A DNA stretch of 53,051 nucleotides from Acidimicrobiaceae bacterium (GCA_003151955.1 PLZB01000032.1:31080-84130); one strand, 5' to 3'; counted from the first letter of the stretch, positions 16,108 through 25,137 are shown. Notes: generated by a model from the letters alone, not told the origin. Program-made: numbers and translations.

Positions 16108-16875
16108 TCAGGCTCCAGGAGGGGCGGCGGAGAGTGAAATTTTCCTGTCACCCTCACCGGCGGAATTTCCGTCGCCGTTCGTGGTTGCGGTGGCCCTGAC
16201 CGTGGCGGGAAGGGCGCCCCCGACCACACCGTGCTTCTTGGCGTAGTGATCGACGTAGTCCTGGCCGGAGAGCCGGCGGATCTCGAACATCAATTCGTCG
16301 GTGACCGTCCGAAGCGCCAGGGGATCGGAGCCGTCGGCCTGGAACCGGGCCAGATCGAGGGGCTCCCCGAACCGGATGGTGATCCGCTTCCAGGGATGGA
16401 GCCGGTTCGACCCCGAGGGCTGGACGTCGGTCGTCCCGAGGATCCCCACCGGGACGATCGGGACCTGGCACTGGAGGGCGAGCCGGGCCACCCCCGTGTG
16501 GCCCCGGTAGAGCCGGCCGTCGGGCGACCGGGTCCCCTCGGGGTAGATCCCGAGGATCCGGCTGTCCTCGAGCACGTCCCCGGCTGCGGCGAGGGCCCGC
16601 TCCGAGGCACTCCCCCCCTCCCGGCGCATCGGGATCTGGCCGGCGGCCCGGAAGAACCAGGCCGTCCTCCAGTGGTCGAAGTACTCGGCCTTGGCCACGA
16701 AGGTGACCTTCCGTCGGAGGACGAGGGGGAGGAACATGGAGTCGACGAAGGCGACGTGGTTGGGGGCCAGGATGACAGGACCCTGGGCCGGGATGTTCCC
16801 CCGGCCTTCGACCCTGACCCGCCAGAAGAGGAAGAAGAATGGGCTGAGCAGGACTTTCAGCACCCAATAGGCCAC
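16108..16875 (-). CDS. plsC: 1-acyl-sn-glycerol-3-phosphate acyltransferase family protein
   Basis: This 255-residue protein has an N-terminal membrane-associating segment (VLKVLLSPFFFLFW) and the PlsC motifs NHVAFVD (H40-x4-D45, catalytic), a mid-domain Arg-containing QIPMRR, YPEGTRS (acyl-acceptor phosphate binding) and VPIVPVGI. It would transfer an acyl chain to lysophosphatidic acid or a related acceptor during membrane lipid synthesis. The last 30 residues are hydrophilic and probably disordered. The GTG start fits. It is divergent from a TetR regulator, with a shared 85-base control region. Confidence 0.88.
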   Translation of the reverse strand: MAYWVLKVLLSPFFFLFWRVRVEGRGNIPAQGPVILAPNHVAFVDSMFLPLVLRRKVTFVAKAEYFDHWRTAWFFRAAGQIPMRREGGSASERALAAAGDVLEDSRILGIYPEGTRSPDGRLYRGHTGVARLALQCQVPIVPVGILGTTDVQPSGSNRLHPWKRITIRFGEPLDLARFQADGSDPLALRTVTDELMFEIRRLSGQDYVDHYAKKHGVVGGALPATVRATATTNGDGNSAGEGDRKISLSAAPPGA

Positions 16876-16903
16876 GGGCCCACGCTACCGCGACCACTCC
16901 CAT

Positions 16904-16925
16904 GTGGAAACACGCATTTCTCCAC
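16904..16925. promoter_or_regulatory. Candidate TetR operator between plsC and tetR
   Basis: An imperfect dyad GTGGAAA-n-TTTCTCCAC (outer arms GTGGA/TCCAC, 12 bases between) lies in the short gap between divergent plsC and the TetR gene, where an autoregulatory operator would be expected. Confidence 0.35.
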
Positions 16926-16960
16926 GTCCCCCCGGGGGCGGTGGTTGGTAGCCTCCCGCC

Positions 16961-17584
16961 ATGACGAGGCGGCTGACGGCCCGGGGCCAGCGACGCCGGC
17001 AGGAGCTCGTGGAGTTCGCCGCCGACCAGTTCGCCTCGAAGGGCTACCACCCGACCTCGGTGGCCGACATCGTGGACGGCCTGGGGGTGGGCAAGGGCGT
17101 CTTCTACTGGTACTTCGAGTCGAAGGAGGAGCTCTTCCGGCAGATCCTCGCCGAGGCCCAGCGGGACCTCCGCCGGGTCCAGCGCCACGCCATCGCCGAC
17201 GAGCCCGACCCGGTCCGGCGGATCGAGGCGGGGATCGGGGCCTCGGTGGAGTGGCTGGACCGCAACCGCCGGCTCTTCGTCCTCCTCGAGTTCGCCCGGA
17301 CCGAGGAGCGGTTCGCCCCCCTCATCCGGATGGGCGAGGAGCAGGCCGTGGCCGACGCCCTCCCCCATGTGAAGGCCGGGATCGACGCCGGGCTCATCCG
17401 GCGGGAGGACCCCCTGGTCCTGACCCAGGCCATCCTCGGGGTCACCGGCCATCTGGCCCGGGTCCTCGTCCTCGAGGAGGGTCGGCCCGCCGCCGAGGCG
17501 GCCCGGGCCGCGGCCGCCTTCTGCCTCGAAGGGGTCCTCTCCCCCGCCTCGGCCCGGAGACGACTGGCCCGGGAGGCGGACTAG
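16961..17584 (+). CDS. TetR/AcrR family transcriptional regulator
   Basis: This 207-residue protein has an N-terminal TetR helix-turn-helix ([20 protein letters not shown], then [20 protein letters not shown]) at about 12-62 and a helical ligand-binding/dimerisation domain after it. It should repress a nearby promoter until a small ligand binds. The divergent plsC gene, with a candidate dyad between the two, makes acyl-lipid metabolism the likeliest target. Its 3' end overlaps the 3' end of the aminotransferase gene by 4 bases, tail to tail. Confidence 0.9.
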   Translation: MTRRLTARGQRRRQELVEFAADQFASKGYHPTSVADIVDGLGVGKGVFYWYFESKEELFRQILAEAQRDLRRVQRHAIADEPDPVRRIEAGIGASVEWLDRNRRLFVLLEFARTEERFAPLIRMGEEQAVADALPHVKAGIDAGLIRREDPLVLTQAILGVTGHLARVLVLEEGRPAAEAARAAAAFCLEGVLSPASARRRLAREAD

Positions 17585-18783
17585 TCGAGCTTCGTCAGGG
17601 TCTTCCGGAGATTCCGGACGGCCTGGCCGATCCGCTGCTCGTTCTCGATGAGGGCGAACCGGACGTGGCCGTCGCCGCCGGGACCGAAGCCGACACCGGG
17701 GGAGGCGGCCACCTCGGCCTCCGAGACGAGGTAGGACGCGAATTCCAGGGAGCCCATCTCCCGGTAGGGCTCGGGGATGGGGGCCCAGACGAACATCGTC
17801 CCCTTCGGCTTCGGGATGTGCCAGCCGATCCGGTCGAGCCCGTCGATGAGGTGGTCCCGTCGGGCCTGGTAGATCTCGTTGACGGCCTTCGGGTAGTCCG
17901 GGGCCTCGTTCATGGCCACGATGGCGGCGATCTGGATGGGTTGGAAGGTGCCGTAGTCGAGATAGCTCTTGAGCTTCGTCAGGGCGGCAACGACCTCGGG
18001 GTTCCCGACCAGGAAGGCGACCCGCCAGCCCGCCATCGAGAAGGACTTCGTCAGGGAGTAGAGCTCGACGGCGACCTCCTTGGCCCCGGGGACCTGGAGG
18101 ATCGAGGGGGGGCGGTAGCCGTCGAAGGCCACGTCGGCGTAGGCGAAGTCGTGGACGAGGACGATCTGGTGCTCCCGGGCGAAGTCCACGATCCGCTGCA
18201 TCCAGGGAAGGTCGACGCAGGCCGTGGTGGGGTTGTGGGGGAAGGAGAGGATGATGACCCGGGGCTTGGGCCATGCCGACTCCCAGGCCTCCATGAGATT
18301 GGAGAAGAAGACCTCCGAGCTGTCCTCGGCCCCCTCCTCACCCGGCCCCTCGAGCCGGACATGGCGGACATCGGCCCCGGCGAAGAGGGGGGCGTAGATG
18401 TGGATCGGGTAGGACGGGGAGGGGACCAGGCAGGTGTCCCCCGGGGCGAGGAGGACCCACATGAGATGGGAGAGCCCCTCCTTGGCCCCGATGGTGGTGA
18501 CGACCTCGCTGTCGGGGTCCAGGTCGACCCCGAATTCCCGGCTGTAGAGGTCGGCGATGGCCTGGCGGAGCTTGGGGATCCCCCGGCTGGCCGAGTAGCG
18601 GTGGTTCTTGGGATTCCGGACGGCCTCGGCCAGCTTCTCGACGGCGACGTCCGGGGAGGGGAGGTCGGGATTCCCGAAGGCCATGTCCACGACGTCCTTG
18701 CCGGCCCGGCGTGCCCCGAGCTTCAACGCGTCGATGTGCGCGAAGACGTAGGGGGGCAGTCCATTGATCCGGCGGAATTCCAT
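17581..18783 (-). CDS. Class I/II PLP-dependent aminotransferase (AlaC-like)
   Basis: This 400-residue aminotransferase belongs to the AspAT superfamily. The PLP Schiff-base lysine is K246 in [14 protein letters not shown]184 in HNPTTAC, the Asp/Tyr of VHDFAYAD (about 212-215) and the Arg in [10 protein letters not shown] (substrate carboxylate) are present. The N-terminal INGLPPYVF and overall pattern resemble the AlaC/YfdZ group, which makes alanine from pyruvate and glutamate; LL-diaminopimelate aminotransferase is a close relative and cannot be excluded. The gene is 55 bases upstream-to-downstream of nothing in its own operon: the ROK kinase upstream ends at 18839. Confidence 0.88.
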   Translation of the reverse strand: MEFRRINGLPPYVFAHIDALKLGARRAGKDVVDMAFGNPDLPSPDVAVEKLAEAVRNPKNHRYSASRGIPKLRQAIADLYSREFGVDLDPDSEVVTTIGAKEGLSHLMWVLLAPGDTCLVPSPSYPIHIYAPLFAGADVRHVRLEGPGEEGAEDSSEVFFSNLMEAWESAWPKPRVIILSFPHNPTTACVDLPWMQRIVDFAREHQIVLVHDFAYADVAFDGYRPPSILQVPGAKEVAVELYSLTKSFSMAGWRVAFLVGNPEVVAALTKLKSYLDYGTFQPIQIAAIVAMNEAPDYPKAVNEIYQARRDHLIDGLDRIGWHIPKPKGTMFVWAPIPEPYREMGSLEFASYLVSEAEVAASPGVGFGPGGDGHVRFALIENEQRIGQAVRNLRKTLTKLD

Positions 18784-18838
18784 CTCGCCAGGTTACCGCC
18801 GTCGCTGAACCGGCCCGGACCGGGTCCCCCGGGTCGGC

Positions 18839-19858
18839 TCAGCGACGCCCGGCCTCGGCACGGCTCTGGCCCCGGGCCACCACGGCGGCCCCGACGGCGC
18901 CGGCCGCCTCGCCGAGGGCGGCGGGGACGAGGGGGAGCGGAGGGCGGTGGTCCCCGCCCTCGACCATCCCGGCCAAGGCGGCCCGGGCCGGCTCGAGGAG
19001 GACCGGCCCGGCTTCGACGAGCCCCCCGCCGAGGACGAGGAGGGCAGGGTCGAGGAGGGCGACGACGTTGGCCAGTCCCAGGGCCAGCCACCAACCGAGC
19101 TCGGCCATGACGGCGCCGGCCCCGGGGTCGCCGGCCCGGGCCGCGGCGGTGACGTCCTCCCCCCGGACCGCCTCGGGGTCACCCCCGACCCGGCGGACGA
19201 GGAGGTCGAGCCGGCCGGCCTGGGCCGCTTCCCCGGCCATCCGGCCCAGGCCGCTCCCCGAGGCGTACCGCTCCCAGCAGCCCCGCTTCCCGCAGGGGCA
19301 GGCCGGGCCGGCCGGATCGACGACCATGTGGCCGATCTCCCCCGCGAAGCCGTTGGCCCCCCGCACGACCTGGCCTCCCACGATCAGACCCCCGCCGATC
19401 CCCGTCCCCAGGGTGATGACGACGGCGTCGGCGACCCCGCGGGCGGCTCCGTAGGTCCACTCCCCGACGGTGGCGCAGGTGGCGTCGTTGTCGACGACGA
19501 CACGGCGACCACCCAGGACCCGGCTGAGGGCCTCGGTCACCCCGAGGCCCTCCCCCCCGGGGAGGTTGGGGGCGAAGCGGAGTCCCCCCTGGTCGTCGAC
19601 GAGTCCCGGGACCCCCACCCCGAGGGGAACGGCGGCCGGGCCGGGATCGGCCCCGGCGGTGCCGAGATCGACGAGGAGCCGGTCCACCAGCTCGGCGATG
19701 GCAGCCACCAGCTCGCCCCCGTCGCCCGGCGCGCCCCGGCCGACGGGGGTGGCCGAGCGGGCCTCGGTCAGGACCTCCCCGGACCGGTCCAGAGCCACCC
19801 CCAGGAGCTTGGTCCCGCCGACGTCGATTCCGAGGCTGATCGCCGGAGGGCCGGGCAT
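18839..19858 (-). CDS. ROK family sugar kinase (glucokinase-like)
   Basis: This 339-residue protein has the ROK features: N-terminal ATP phosphate loop GIDVGGTKLLGV, the sugar-binding VDNDATCATVGEW, the second phosphate loop ITLGTGIGGGLI, the catalytic-site EIGH and the zinc motif CPCGKRGCWERYASG. These identify it as a cytoplasmic hexose kinase, most likely glucokinase. The zinc motif argues for a kinase and, since no N-terminal DNA-binding domain is present, against a ROK repressor. It follows the SRPBCC gene by 11 bases on the same strand. Confidence 0.87.
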   Translation of the reverse strand: MPGPPAISLGIDVGGTKLLGVALDRSGEVLTEARSATPVGRGAPGDGGELVAAIAELVDRLLVDLGTAGADPGPAAVPLGVGVPGLVDDQGGLRFAPNLPGGEGLGVTEALSRVLGGRRVVVDNDATCATVGEWTYGAARGVADAVVITLGTGIGGGLIVGGQVVRGANGFAGEIGHMVVDPAGPACPCGKRGCWERYASGSGLGRMAGEAAQAGRLDLLVRRVGGDPEAVRGEDVTAAARAGDPGAGAVMAELGWWLALGLANVVALLDPALLVLGGGLVEAGPVLLEPARAALAGMVEGGDHRPPLPLVPAALGEAAGAVGAAVVARGQSRAEAGRR

Positions 19859-19869
19859 CGGGCCCGGGC

Positions 19870-20319
19870 TCAGGTGGTGAGGGACGACTCGACCCGGGCC
19901 TTGAGCTCTTCGAGGGCGGTGTGCATGATCCGGCTCTGGGCCCGGCGCTTGATGAAGCCCGGGAGGGGGACCCGGAGCTCGACCTCGAGGAGGTAGGTGA
20001 CCTCTGTCCCGCCCCCGTCGGAGGGCTCGAAGGTGTAGCTCCCGTCGAGCTTGGAGGTGACATCGCCGGCGGTCTGCTTCCAGCTCAGGGTGCCCGGGCT
20101 GGCGGAGAAGTCGTAGGTCAGGGTGTAGCTCGTGCTCCGGCCGAAGGCGGCGGCCCGGAAGGTGACCTCGGCGGGACGACCCTCGGCGTCCCGGCGGTCG
20201 ACGCTGACCTGCTTGATGTCAGCCGCCCACTCCGGGTAGCGGTCGACGTCGCTGACGACGGCGAAGCACTGCTCGGGAGGGGCACTGACCACCATCCGCT
20301 CTGTGGCCTGTTCCGCCAC
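19870..20319 (-). CDS. SRPBCC (START-like) family protein
   Basis: This 149-residue single-domain protein has the polyketide-cyclase/START-like pattern: VSAPPEQCFAVVSDVDRYPEWAA at the front, a run of antiparallel strands (SYTLTYDF, TEVTYLLEVELRV) and a long C-terminal helix (IMHTALEELKARVE). Members bind lipids or hydrophobic ligands; the ligand here is unknown. GTG 20319 is chosen because AGAAGGAG lies seven bases upstream, while the more distal ATG has no such site. Confidence 0.82.
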   Translation of the reverse strand: MAEQATERMVVSAPPEQCFAVVSDVDRYPEWAADIKQVSVDRRDAEGRPAEVTFRAAAFGRSTSYTLTYDFSASPGTLSWKQTAGDVTSKLDGSYTFEPSDGGGTEVTYLLEVELRVPLPGFIKRRAQSRIMHTALEELKARVESSLTT

Positions 20320-20387
20320 GCTGACTCCTTCTCTCACGCTCGGGACGAGCATGGTCCGGCTCCTGTCCGCCCGGGGGGCGGGCCCCG

Positions 20388-21527
20388 TCAGCCTTCCACG
20401 TCAGAGAGGGCCCCGGCCAGCCTACGTGCGAGGATGTCATAGCCGAAGGATCCCTCCACCCGGAGCCGGCCGGCCCGACCCATCCGACGCCGGAGGGTCT
20501 CGTCGGCGAGGAGTTTCCGCAGCGCCCGGGCCAACTGGCCGGCGTCACCGGGATCGTCGACGACGAGGCCCGTCTCCCCATCGACGACGGCCTCGTCGGC
20601 CCCTCCGCTCCGGCCCGCCACCTGGGGGACCCCGGCTGCGGCGGCCTCGAGGAAGACGATCCCGAACCCTTCCTGCTCGAGGCCGGCCCAGCGGTTCCGG
20701 CAGGCCATCACGAAGGCGTCGGCGGCGCCGTAGAGGGCGGGGAGGTCCTCGTCGTCGACCCGACCGAGGAGCCGGACCGGGGCACCGCCGGCCGCCACGA
20801 GCCGGGCCAGCCGGGGGCCGTCCCGACCGGATCCCCCGATGGCGACGGTCAGGCCGGGAAACGCCGGGGCCAGCCGGCCGGCCGCCTCGATGAGGACGTC
20901 CATCCCCTTCCGGGGGACGAGCCGGCTGACGCTCACGAGGAGGGGCCCGTCGGGGGGGAGGCCGAGCCGGGCCCGGGCCGCCCTCCGGGCCGGGGCGGGG
21001 AGGGGTCGGAACCGGTCGGTGTCGACCCCGGGGGGGACCTCCACCACGGGGGGCATCCGGCCCCCGGCGGCCCGTCTGGCCTCGGCGGCGGGATAGCCCC
21101 CGGCGCAGATGGCCACCCGGGCCCCGGCCAGGACGGCGGCCAGGGCCTGGCGGCCTCCGGGGAGCCGGCCGGGGACGGTGACCTCGGCCCCGTGGAGGAT
21201 GAGTCCGTAGGGGACGCCGAGGTGGGGCCCGAGGAGACCGAGGGGGAGGGCGGGGTCGAGGAGGACGAGCGAGGCCCCGGTCTCGGCGGCGAGGGCCCGG
21301 ATCCGGCGGGCCAGGGCCGGCCGGGGAAGGAGGACGGAGTCGGGGACCCGGTCGATCCGGATCCCCCGGGCCGCCTGCTCGGCATCGAACTCGGGGGCCC
21401 CCCGGTCGGAGGAGGCGGTGAGGACGGAGAACGAGGCCGGGTCGAGCCGCTGCCAGAGCTCCCAGAGGTAGACCTGGATCCCCCCGACCTTGGGGGGGAA
21501 GTCGTTCGTGACGAGGAGGTGGGTCAC
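20388..21527 (-). CDS. GT4 family glycosyltransferase (PimB-like)
   Basis: This 379-residue GT-B enzyme starts VTHLLVTNDFPPKVGGIQVY, the N-terminal signature of PimB-type mannosyltransferases, and contains the GT4 donor-site pattern VSRLVPRKGMDVLIEA and EQEGFGIVFLEAAAAGVP. In mycobacteria PimB adds the second mannose of phosphatidylinositol mannosides; here a phospholipid or related glycolipid acceptor is likely but unproven. The GTG start overlaps the stop of queG by 4 bases (21524-21527), although the two pathways have no evident link. Confidence 0.87.
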   Translation of the reverse strand: MTHLLVTNDFPPKVGGIQVYLWELWQRLDPASFSVLTASSDRGAPEFDAEQAARGIRIDRVPDSVLLPRPALARRIRALAAETGASLVLLDPALPLGLLGPHLGVPYGLILHGAEVTVPGRLPGGRQALAAVLAGARVAICAGGYPAAEARRAAGGRMPPVVEVPPGVDTDRFRPLPAPARRAARARLGLPPDGPLLVSVSRLVPRKGMDVLIEAAGRLAPAFPGLTVAIGGSGRDGPRLARLVAAGGAPVRLLGRVDDEDLPALYGAADAFVMACRNRWAGLEQEGFGIVFLEAAAAGVPQVAGRSGGADEAVVDGETGLVVDDPGDAGQLARALRKLLADETLRRRMGRAGRLRVEGSFGYDILARRLAGALSDVEG

Positions 21528-22645
21528 CGGCCGGCGAGCTCCAGGAGGACACCGGGGTCGGTCTCGGAGGCGGCCAGCCCGTCGGCGAGGTCGGTCCGAC
21601 CGAGGCGGACGGCAGCCCAGACGGCGTGACCCCGGATCAGGGGATCGGGGTCGGCCAGGGCCCGGCCCAGGGCTCCGGCCACCCCGGGGTCGGCCCCCTC
21701 GGCCACGTTCCCGAGGGCGACGAGGGCGTTCCGGCGGAGGTAGCGGGCCTGGCGGCGGGGGATGTACCACCGGCCGAACCGGGCCAGGAGCTCCTCGTCG
21801 GAGCTCCCGAGGAGCTCGAGGAGGTCGACCGTGGGCTCCTCCCCCGGCCCCGCCCCCGGAGGTGGGCTGTCCCGATCGGCCCGGCGGTTGATGGGGCAGG
21901 CCGTCTGGCAGTCGTCGCAGCCGTAGACCCGGCCCCCGAGAGCCTCCCGGTGCTCGGGGGGGAAGGTCCCCGGAGCCTCGAGGAGCCAGGCCAGGCACCG
22001 CCGGGCGTCGAGGACCCCGTCGGCGACGAGGGCCCCGGTCGGGCAGGCCTGGAGGCACCGCCGGCAGGTCCCGCACCCCTGGGCCCGGTCCCGGGGGACG
22101 GCTTCGATCCCCTCGGCCAGGGGGGCGTCGGTGACGACCGAGCCGAGGAGGAACCAGGATCCCCGGTCCCCGAGGAGGAGCAGGCTGTTCTTCCCGAAGA
22201 ACCCCAACCCGGCCCGCTCCGCCGCGGCCCGGTCGACGAGGCCGTTGTCGTCGCAGAGGACCCGGGCCCCGAACCCCTCCACCCGGAGCCGGGCCGCGAT
22301 CGTCTCCAGCCCGGCCCGGAGGGGGGCGTAGTGGTCGGCCCAGGAGTAGCGGGCCACCACCCCCCTCGGCCGGCCACCGACGCCGGACCCGGGACCATCC
22401 CCGGCCCGCCCGTAGGTTCGGGCCCCCACCACGAGGGCCCGGGCCCCGGGGAGGGCCCGCCCGGGATCGCTCGACCGGGAGGGATCCCCGTAGGTGAACC
22501 GCATCCCCCCGTGGAGCCCGGCCGCCTTCCGCTCCTCCAGCGTCCGCCGGGTCTCGGCGAAGGGCTCCGCCGAACTGATCCCGACCAGGTCGAGTCCGGC
22601 CCCCGAGCCCAGGGCCAGCAGCTCGCCCGGCAGGTCCTCGTCCAT
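21524..22645 (-). CDS. queG: Epoxyqueuosine reductase
   Basis: QueG uses cobalamin and two [4Fe-4S] clusters to reduce epoxyqueuosine to queuosine in tRNA. The protein has the DUF1730 start (DLVGISSAEPF), the conserved LCDDNGLVDRAAAERAG-GFFGKN segment, and both ferredoxin-type clusters: CGTCRRCLQACP and CDDCQTACPINR. A C-terminal HEAT-like region (RYLRRNALVALGNVAEG) binds tRNA in known structures. ATG 22645 is taken as the start because it lies a normal distance before the first motif; the frame also has an ATG at 22702 and neither has a clear ribosome binding site. It fits the B12 dependence implied by nrdJ. Confidence 0.9.
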   Translation of the reverse strand: MDEDLPGELLALGSGAGLDLVGISSAEPFAETRRTLEERKAAGLHGGMRFTYGDPSRSSDPGRALPGARALVVGARTYGRAGDGPGSGVGGRPRGVVARYSWADHYAPLRAGLETIAARLRVEGFGARVLCDDNGLVDRAAAERAGLGFFGKNSLLLLGDRGSWFLLGSVVTDAPLAEGIEAVPRDRAQGCGTCRRCLQACPTGALVADGVLDARRCLAWLLEAPGTFPPEHREALGGRVYGCDDCQTACPINRRADRDSPPPGAGPGEEPTVDLLELLGSSDEELLARFGRWYIPRRQARYLRRNALVALGNVAEGADPGVAGALGRALADPDPLIRGHAVWAAVRLGRTDLADGLAASETDPGVLLELAGR

Positions 22646-22766
22646 GACCGATCGGCGGCGGGCCGATGGCGACGCACTCAGCTCCAGGGGTCTGGCCTCC
22701 ACCCGCCCATGCTGGCACGGCTCCCGCCCGATCCCCTCGAGGCCCGGGGACGGGACCGCCCCCGTC

Positions 22767-22970
22767 TCACCCGACCCGGCTGCTGAACCGGAGGGCCGGG
22801 ACGAGCCCGGCCCGGGTCAGCAGCCGGAGGGCCCGGGCCTCCTCCACGTCGATGACGACGGCGTCCTCCGGCTCCCGGTCGAGGACGAAGCTCACCAGGC
22901 AGTCCTCGCAGGCGTCGGTCTCCTGGAGGCAGCAGTCGTCGCAGCTGACGGAGATGATGGTGCCCGGCAT
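22767..22970 (-). CDS. Small Cys-rich protein, 67 residues
   Basis: The N-terminal third has five closely spaced Cys (C10, C13, C14, C21, C24 in SCDDCCLQETDACEDC), a pattern suited to binding zinc or an iron-sulfur cluster. The rest is a short alpha/beta segment (DAVVIDVEEARALRLLTRAG). I believe similar short proteins are common in actinobacteria, but no function is known to me. A ribosome binding site AAGGGGG lies before the ATG. It is followed on the same strand by queG. Confidence 0.75.
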   Translation of the reverse strand: MPGTIISVSCDDCCLQETDACEDCLVSFVLDREPEDAVVIDVEEARALRLLTRAGLVPALRFSSRVG

Positions 22971-22995
22971 GGTGAAACCCCCTTGGGTTCTTCCT

Positions 22996-23023
22996 TTATT
23001 CGCTTGTGGGAAGAGCCTGACAG
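22996..23023 (-). promoter_or_regulatory. Candidate promoter of the 67-residue Cys-rich protein gene
   Basis: On the minus strand CTGTCA (23023-23018) is followed after 16 bases by GAATAA (23001-22996), in an AT-richer patch just upstream of the gene. The match to consensus is moderate. Confidence 0.3.
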
Positions 23024-23051
23024 GGGGGTGTGTCGCTCTGGTCCGCGGGGC

Positions 23052-23273
23052 TCAGGCCTCCGCCCCGACCTCACCGACCTCCTCGACGGCCTTCCCGTGG
23101 CCGCACCACCGGCAGCTGACCTCGACGACCGACTCGGAGACGACCTCCTCCTCCTCGACGGTCAGCTCACCCCCCACGCTGTAGTGGTTGAAGGCTCGGG
23201 TCCGCCTGTCGGTCACCACGTCGAACCGGGTGAGGTTGCCGCAGGCGGAGCATCGGAATCGGGGGGTGCTCAC
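23052..23273 (-). CDS. Small zinc-ribbon-like protein, 73 residues
   Basis: Two CxxC pairs, C8-x2-C11 (FRCSACGN) and C54-x2-C57 (VSCRWCGHG), separated by an acidic strand-rich middle (GGELTVEEEEVVSE), give a zinc-ribbon layout. The GTG start gives the shortest frame that keeps both knuckles. Function is unknown. It lies 81 bases upstream of the other Cys-rich gene, on the same strand, and is divergent from the exonuclease fusion. Confidence 0.75.
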   Translation of the reverse strand: MSTPRFRCSACGNLTRFDVVTDRRTRAFNHYSVGGELTVEEEEVVSESVVEVSCRWCGHGKAVEEVGEVGAEA

Positions 23274-23354
23274 GGGGCCAACCTACCAAGGGCGGGACTC
23301 CCTCCGACCGGGCCCCTCCCCGGTGGGCGAACACCCGTTCGCCATACTGGGGGG

Positions 23355-24827
23355 ATGGCCGGCCCGACCCCCTCCCCTCCCCTCCGGGAGATCCTCTTCG
23401 CCGTCCTCGACACCGAGACGACGGGCTGGTCACCGGCCGGGGGCGGCCTCACCGAGATCGCCGCGGCCCGGTTCCAGGGCGGGGACTGCCTCGGGACCTA
23501 CCAGACCCTCGTCGACCCCGGGACGGCCATCCCCCCCTTCATCACCGACCTGACCGGGATCACCGGGGAGGCCCTCCGGGGAGCACCCCCCGTCTCCGCC
23601 GTCCTCCCCTCCCTCCTCGAGTTCCTCGGACCGGCCGTCCTCGTCGGTCACAACCTCCCCTTCGATCTCTCCTTCCTCGACGCCGCCCTCGTCGGGAGCG
23701 ACCGTCCCCCGCTGGCCCCCTCCACCGTCGACACCCTCACCCTGGCCCGCCGACTCCTGGCCGGCGAGGTCCCCGACTGCCGGCTGGGCACCCTGGCCGC
23801 CGTCCTCCGGCTCGACCACCGACCCTCCCACCGGGCCCTCGACGACGTGCTCGCCACCGCCGACCTCCTCCACCTCCTCATCGAGCGGGCCTCGGCCTAC
23901 GGGGTCGAGGACCTGGCCGATCTCCAGGACCTCCCCCGGCTCCTCGGCCACCGCCAGTCGGCCAAGCTCGAGCTCACCGCCGGGCTCCCCCGGGAGCCCG
24001 GGATCTACTGGTTCGAGGGCCGGGGGGGAGAGGTCCTCCTGGTCGGGAGGGCCGGGGACATCCGGGCCCGGACCCGGTCCTGGTTCGTCCGGAGACCGGG
24101 GGTCCGGCTCGGGGGCCTCCTCGACGAGACGACAGCGGTGGGCCATCTCCGCTGCGCCGGCCCCCTCGAGGCCGCCGTGGCCGAGATCCGGCTCGTCGAC
24201 CGGCTCCGGCCCCGGTACAACCGGCGGCTCCGGGCCTGGGACCGCTGGGCCTACCTCGTCCCCTCCTCCGGGACCCGCCCCGGGATGGTGGCGACGAGGC
24301 GACCCCCCAGCGGAGCCGGGCCGGTCCTCGGTCCCTTCGGGTCCCTCGGGGAGGCCCGGGGGTCGGCCCGGGCCCTCGAGGGACTTCTCCCCGACCCCCG
24401 GGAGCGGCTGGCCGCCCTGGCCGGGGCCCGTTCCGGGCTCGAGGAGGAGCGGCTCCGGGACCTCCTCGGGGAGGGAGGGTCGGCGACGGTCCCCCTGGCC
24501 CGGGTCGTCGACCGTCACCGGCGGGAGGAGGCGCTCCGGGAGGGGGGTCGGCTGGTCCTCGAGGCCCGGAGCGGGGAGCGGCTCGTCTTCGAAGGGGGCC
24601 GCCTCGTGATCGGCGGGTTGGGAGAGGCGCCCGGAGGGCCCGCTCGGGCCCGGATCGACCCCGGGGCCGGCCCGGTTGGCCCCCTCACCGCCGGGGAGGC
24701 ATCCGAGCTCGACCTGCTCGCCACCTGGCTCGACGGGGAGGAGCGGGGCGGGGCCATCCGGGTGGTCGAGGGGGAGCTCGACTGGCCCTGCGGGGAGCGT
24801 CGACCGGCGGCACGGGCGGAGACCTAG
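23355..24827 (+). CDS. DEDDh exonuclease fused to a GIY-YIG/UvrC-like domain
   Basis: Residues 12-180 form a DnaQ-type 3'-5' exonuclease: LDTETTG (D19, E21), GHNLPFDLSF (third Asp) and SHRALDDVLAT (His and fourth Asp), the full DEDDh set. Residues about 205-300 resemble the GIY-YIG N-terminal domain of UvrC (LPREPGIYWFEG, VLLVGRAGDIRAR, VAEIRLVDRLRPRYNR). The rest, to 490, is a UvrC-like tail with a run of Arg/Glu helices. Mycobacterial relatives (Rv2191-type) share this architecture and are assumed to act in DNA repair. The classic GIY-YIG second motif YIG appears as LVG. Confidence 0.87.
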   Translation: MAGPTPSPPLREILFAVLDTETTGWSPAGGGLTEIAAARFQGGDCLGTYQTLVDPGTAIPPFITDLTGITGEALRGAPPVSAVLPSLLEFLGPAVLVGHNLPFDLSFLDAALVGSDRPPLAPSTVDTLTLARRLLAGEVPDCRLGTLAAVLRLDHRPSHRALDDVLATADLLHLLIERASAYGVEDLADLQDLPRLLGHRQSAKLELTAGLPREPGIYWFEGRGGEVLLVGRAGDIRARTRSWFVRRPGVRLGGLLDETTAVGHLRCAGPLEAAVAEIRLVDRLRPRYNRRLRAWDRWAYLVPSSGTRPGMVATRRPPSGAGPVLGPFGSLGEARGSARALEGLLPDPRERLAALAGARSGLEEERLRDLLGEGGSATVPLARVVDRHRREEALREGGRLVLEARSGERLVFEGGRLVIGGLGEAPGGPARARIDPGAGPVGPLTAGEASELDLLATWLDGEERGGAIRVVEGELDWPCGERRPAARAET

Positions 24828-24837
24828 GCTCGGGAAC

Positions 24838-25119
24838 ATGCTCCATGCCTTCGTCCTCATCGACGCCGAACCGGCCCGGATCGGGGGTCTGGCCGAGGAG
24901 ATCGCCGGCCTCGAGGGGGTGACCGAGGTCTTCTCCGTCGCCGGCGGGGTGGCCGACATCATCGCCGTCGTCCGGGTCCGACGGCACGAGGACCTCGCCC
25001 CGGTGGTGACCGGGGGGATCAACCGGCTCGCCGGGGTCGAGTCGACGACGACCCTGGTGGCCTTCCAGGCCTACAGCCGCCACGACCTCGAGGCCATCTG
25101 GGATCTCGGCCCGACCTGA
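24838..25119 (+). CDS. Stand-alone Lrp/AsnC ligand-binding (RAM) domain protein
   Basis: The 93-residue protein is a single ACT-like RAM domain (HAFVLIDAEP, GVTEVFSVAGGVADIIAVVRV, TTTLVAFQAYS) without a DNA-binding domain. Such one-domain proteins may bind amino acids or modify full-length Lrp regulators. In many actinobacteria the same gene sits beside trpD, as here, but in this genome trpD is convergent. The ATG is 10 bases after the exonuclease stop, so the two are probably co-transcribed. Confidence 0.85.
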   Translation: MLHAFVLIDAEPARIGGLAEEIAGLEGVTEVFSVAGGVADIIAVVRVRRHEDLAPVVTGGINRLAGVESTTTLVAFQAYSRHDLEAIWDLGPT

Positions 25120-25137
25120 GCTCGCCCTGACGCGACT

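Noticed and set aside
16231..19110. Very long open frames antisense to plsC, the aminotransferase and the ROK kinase (also opposite CorA/DUF2332 and around 40237-43038)
   Set aside because: They are the usual by-product of high GC in real genes on the other strand or frame and have no family signatures.
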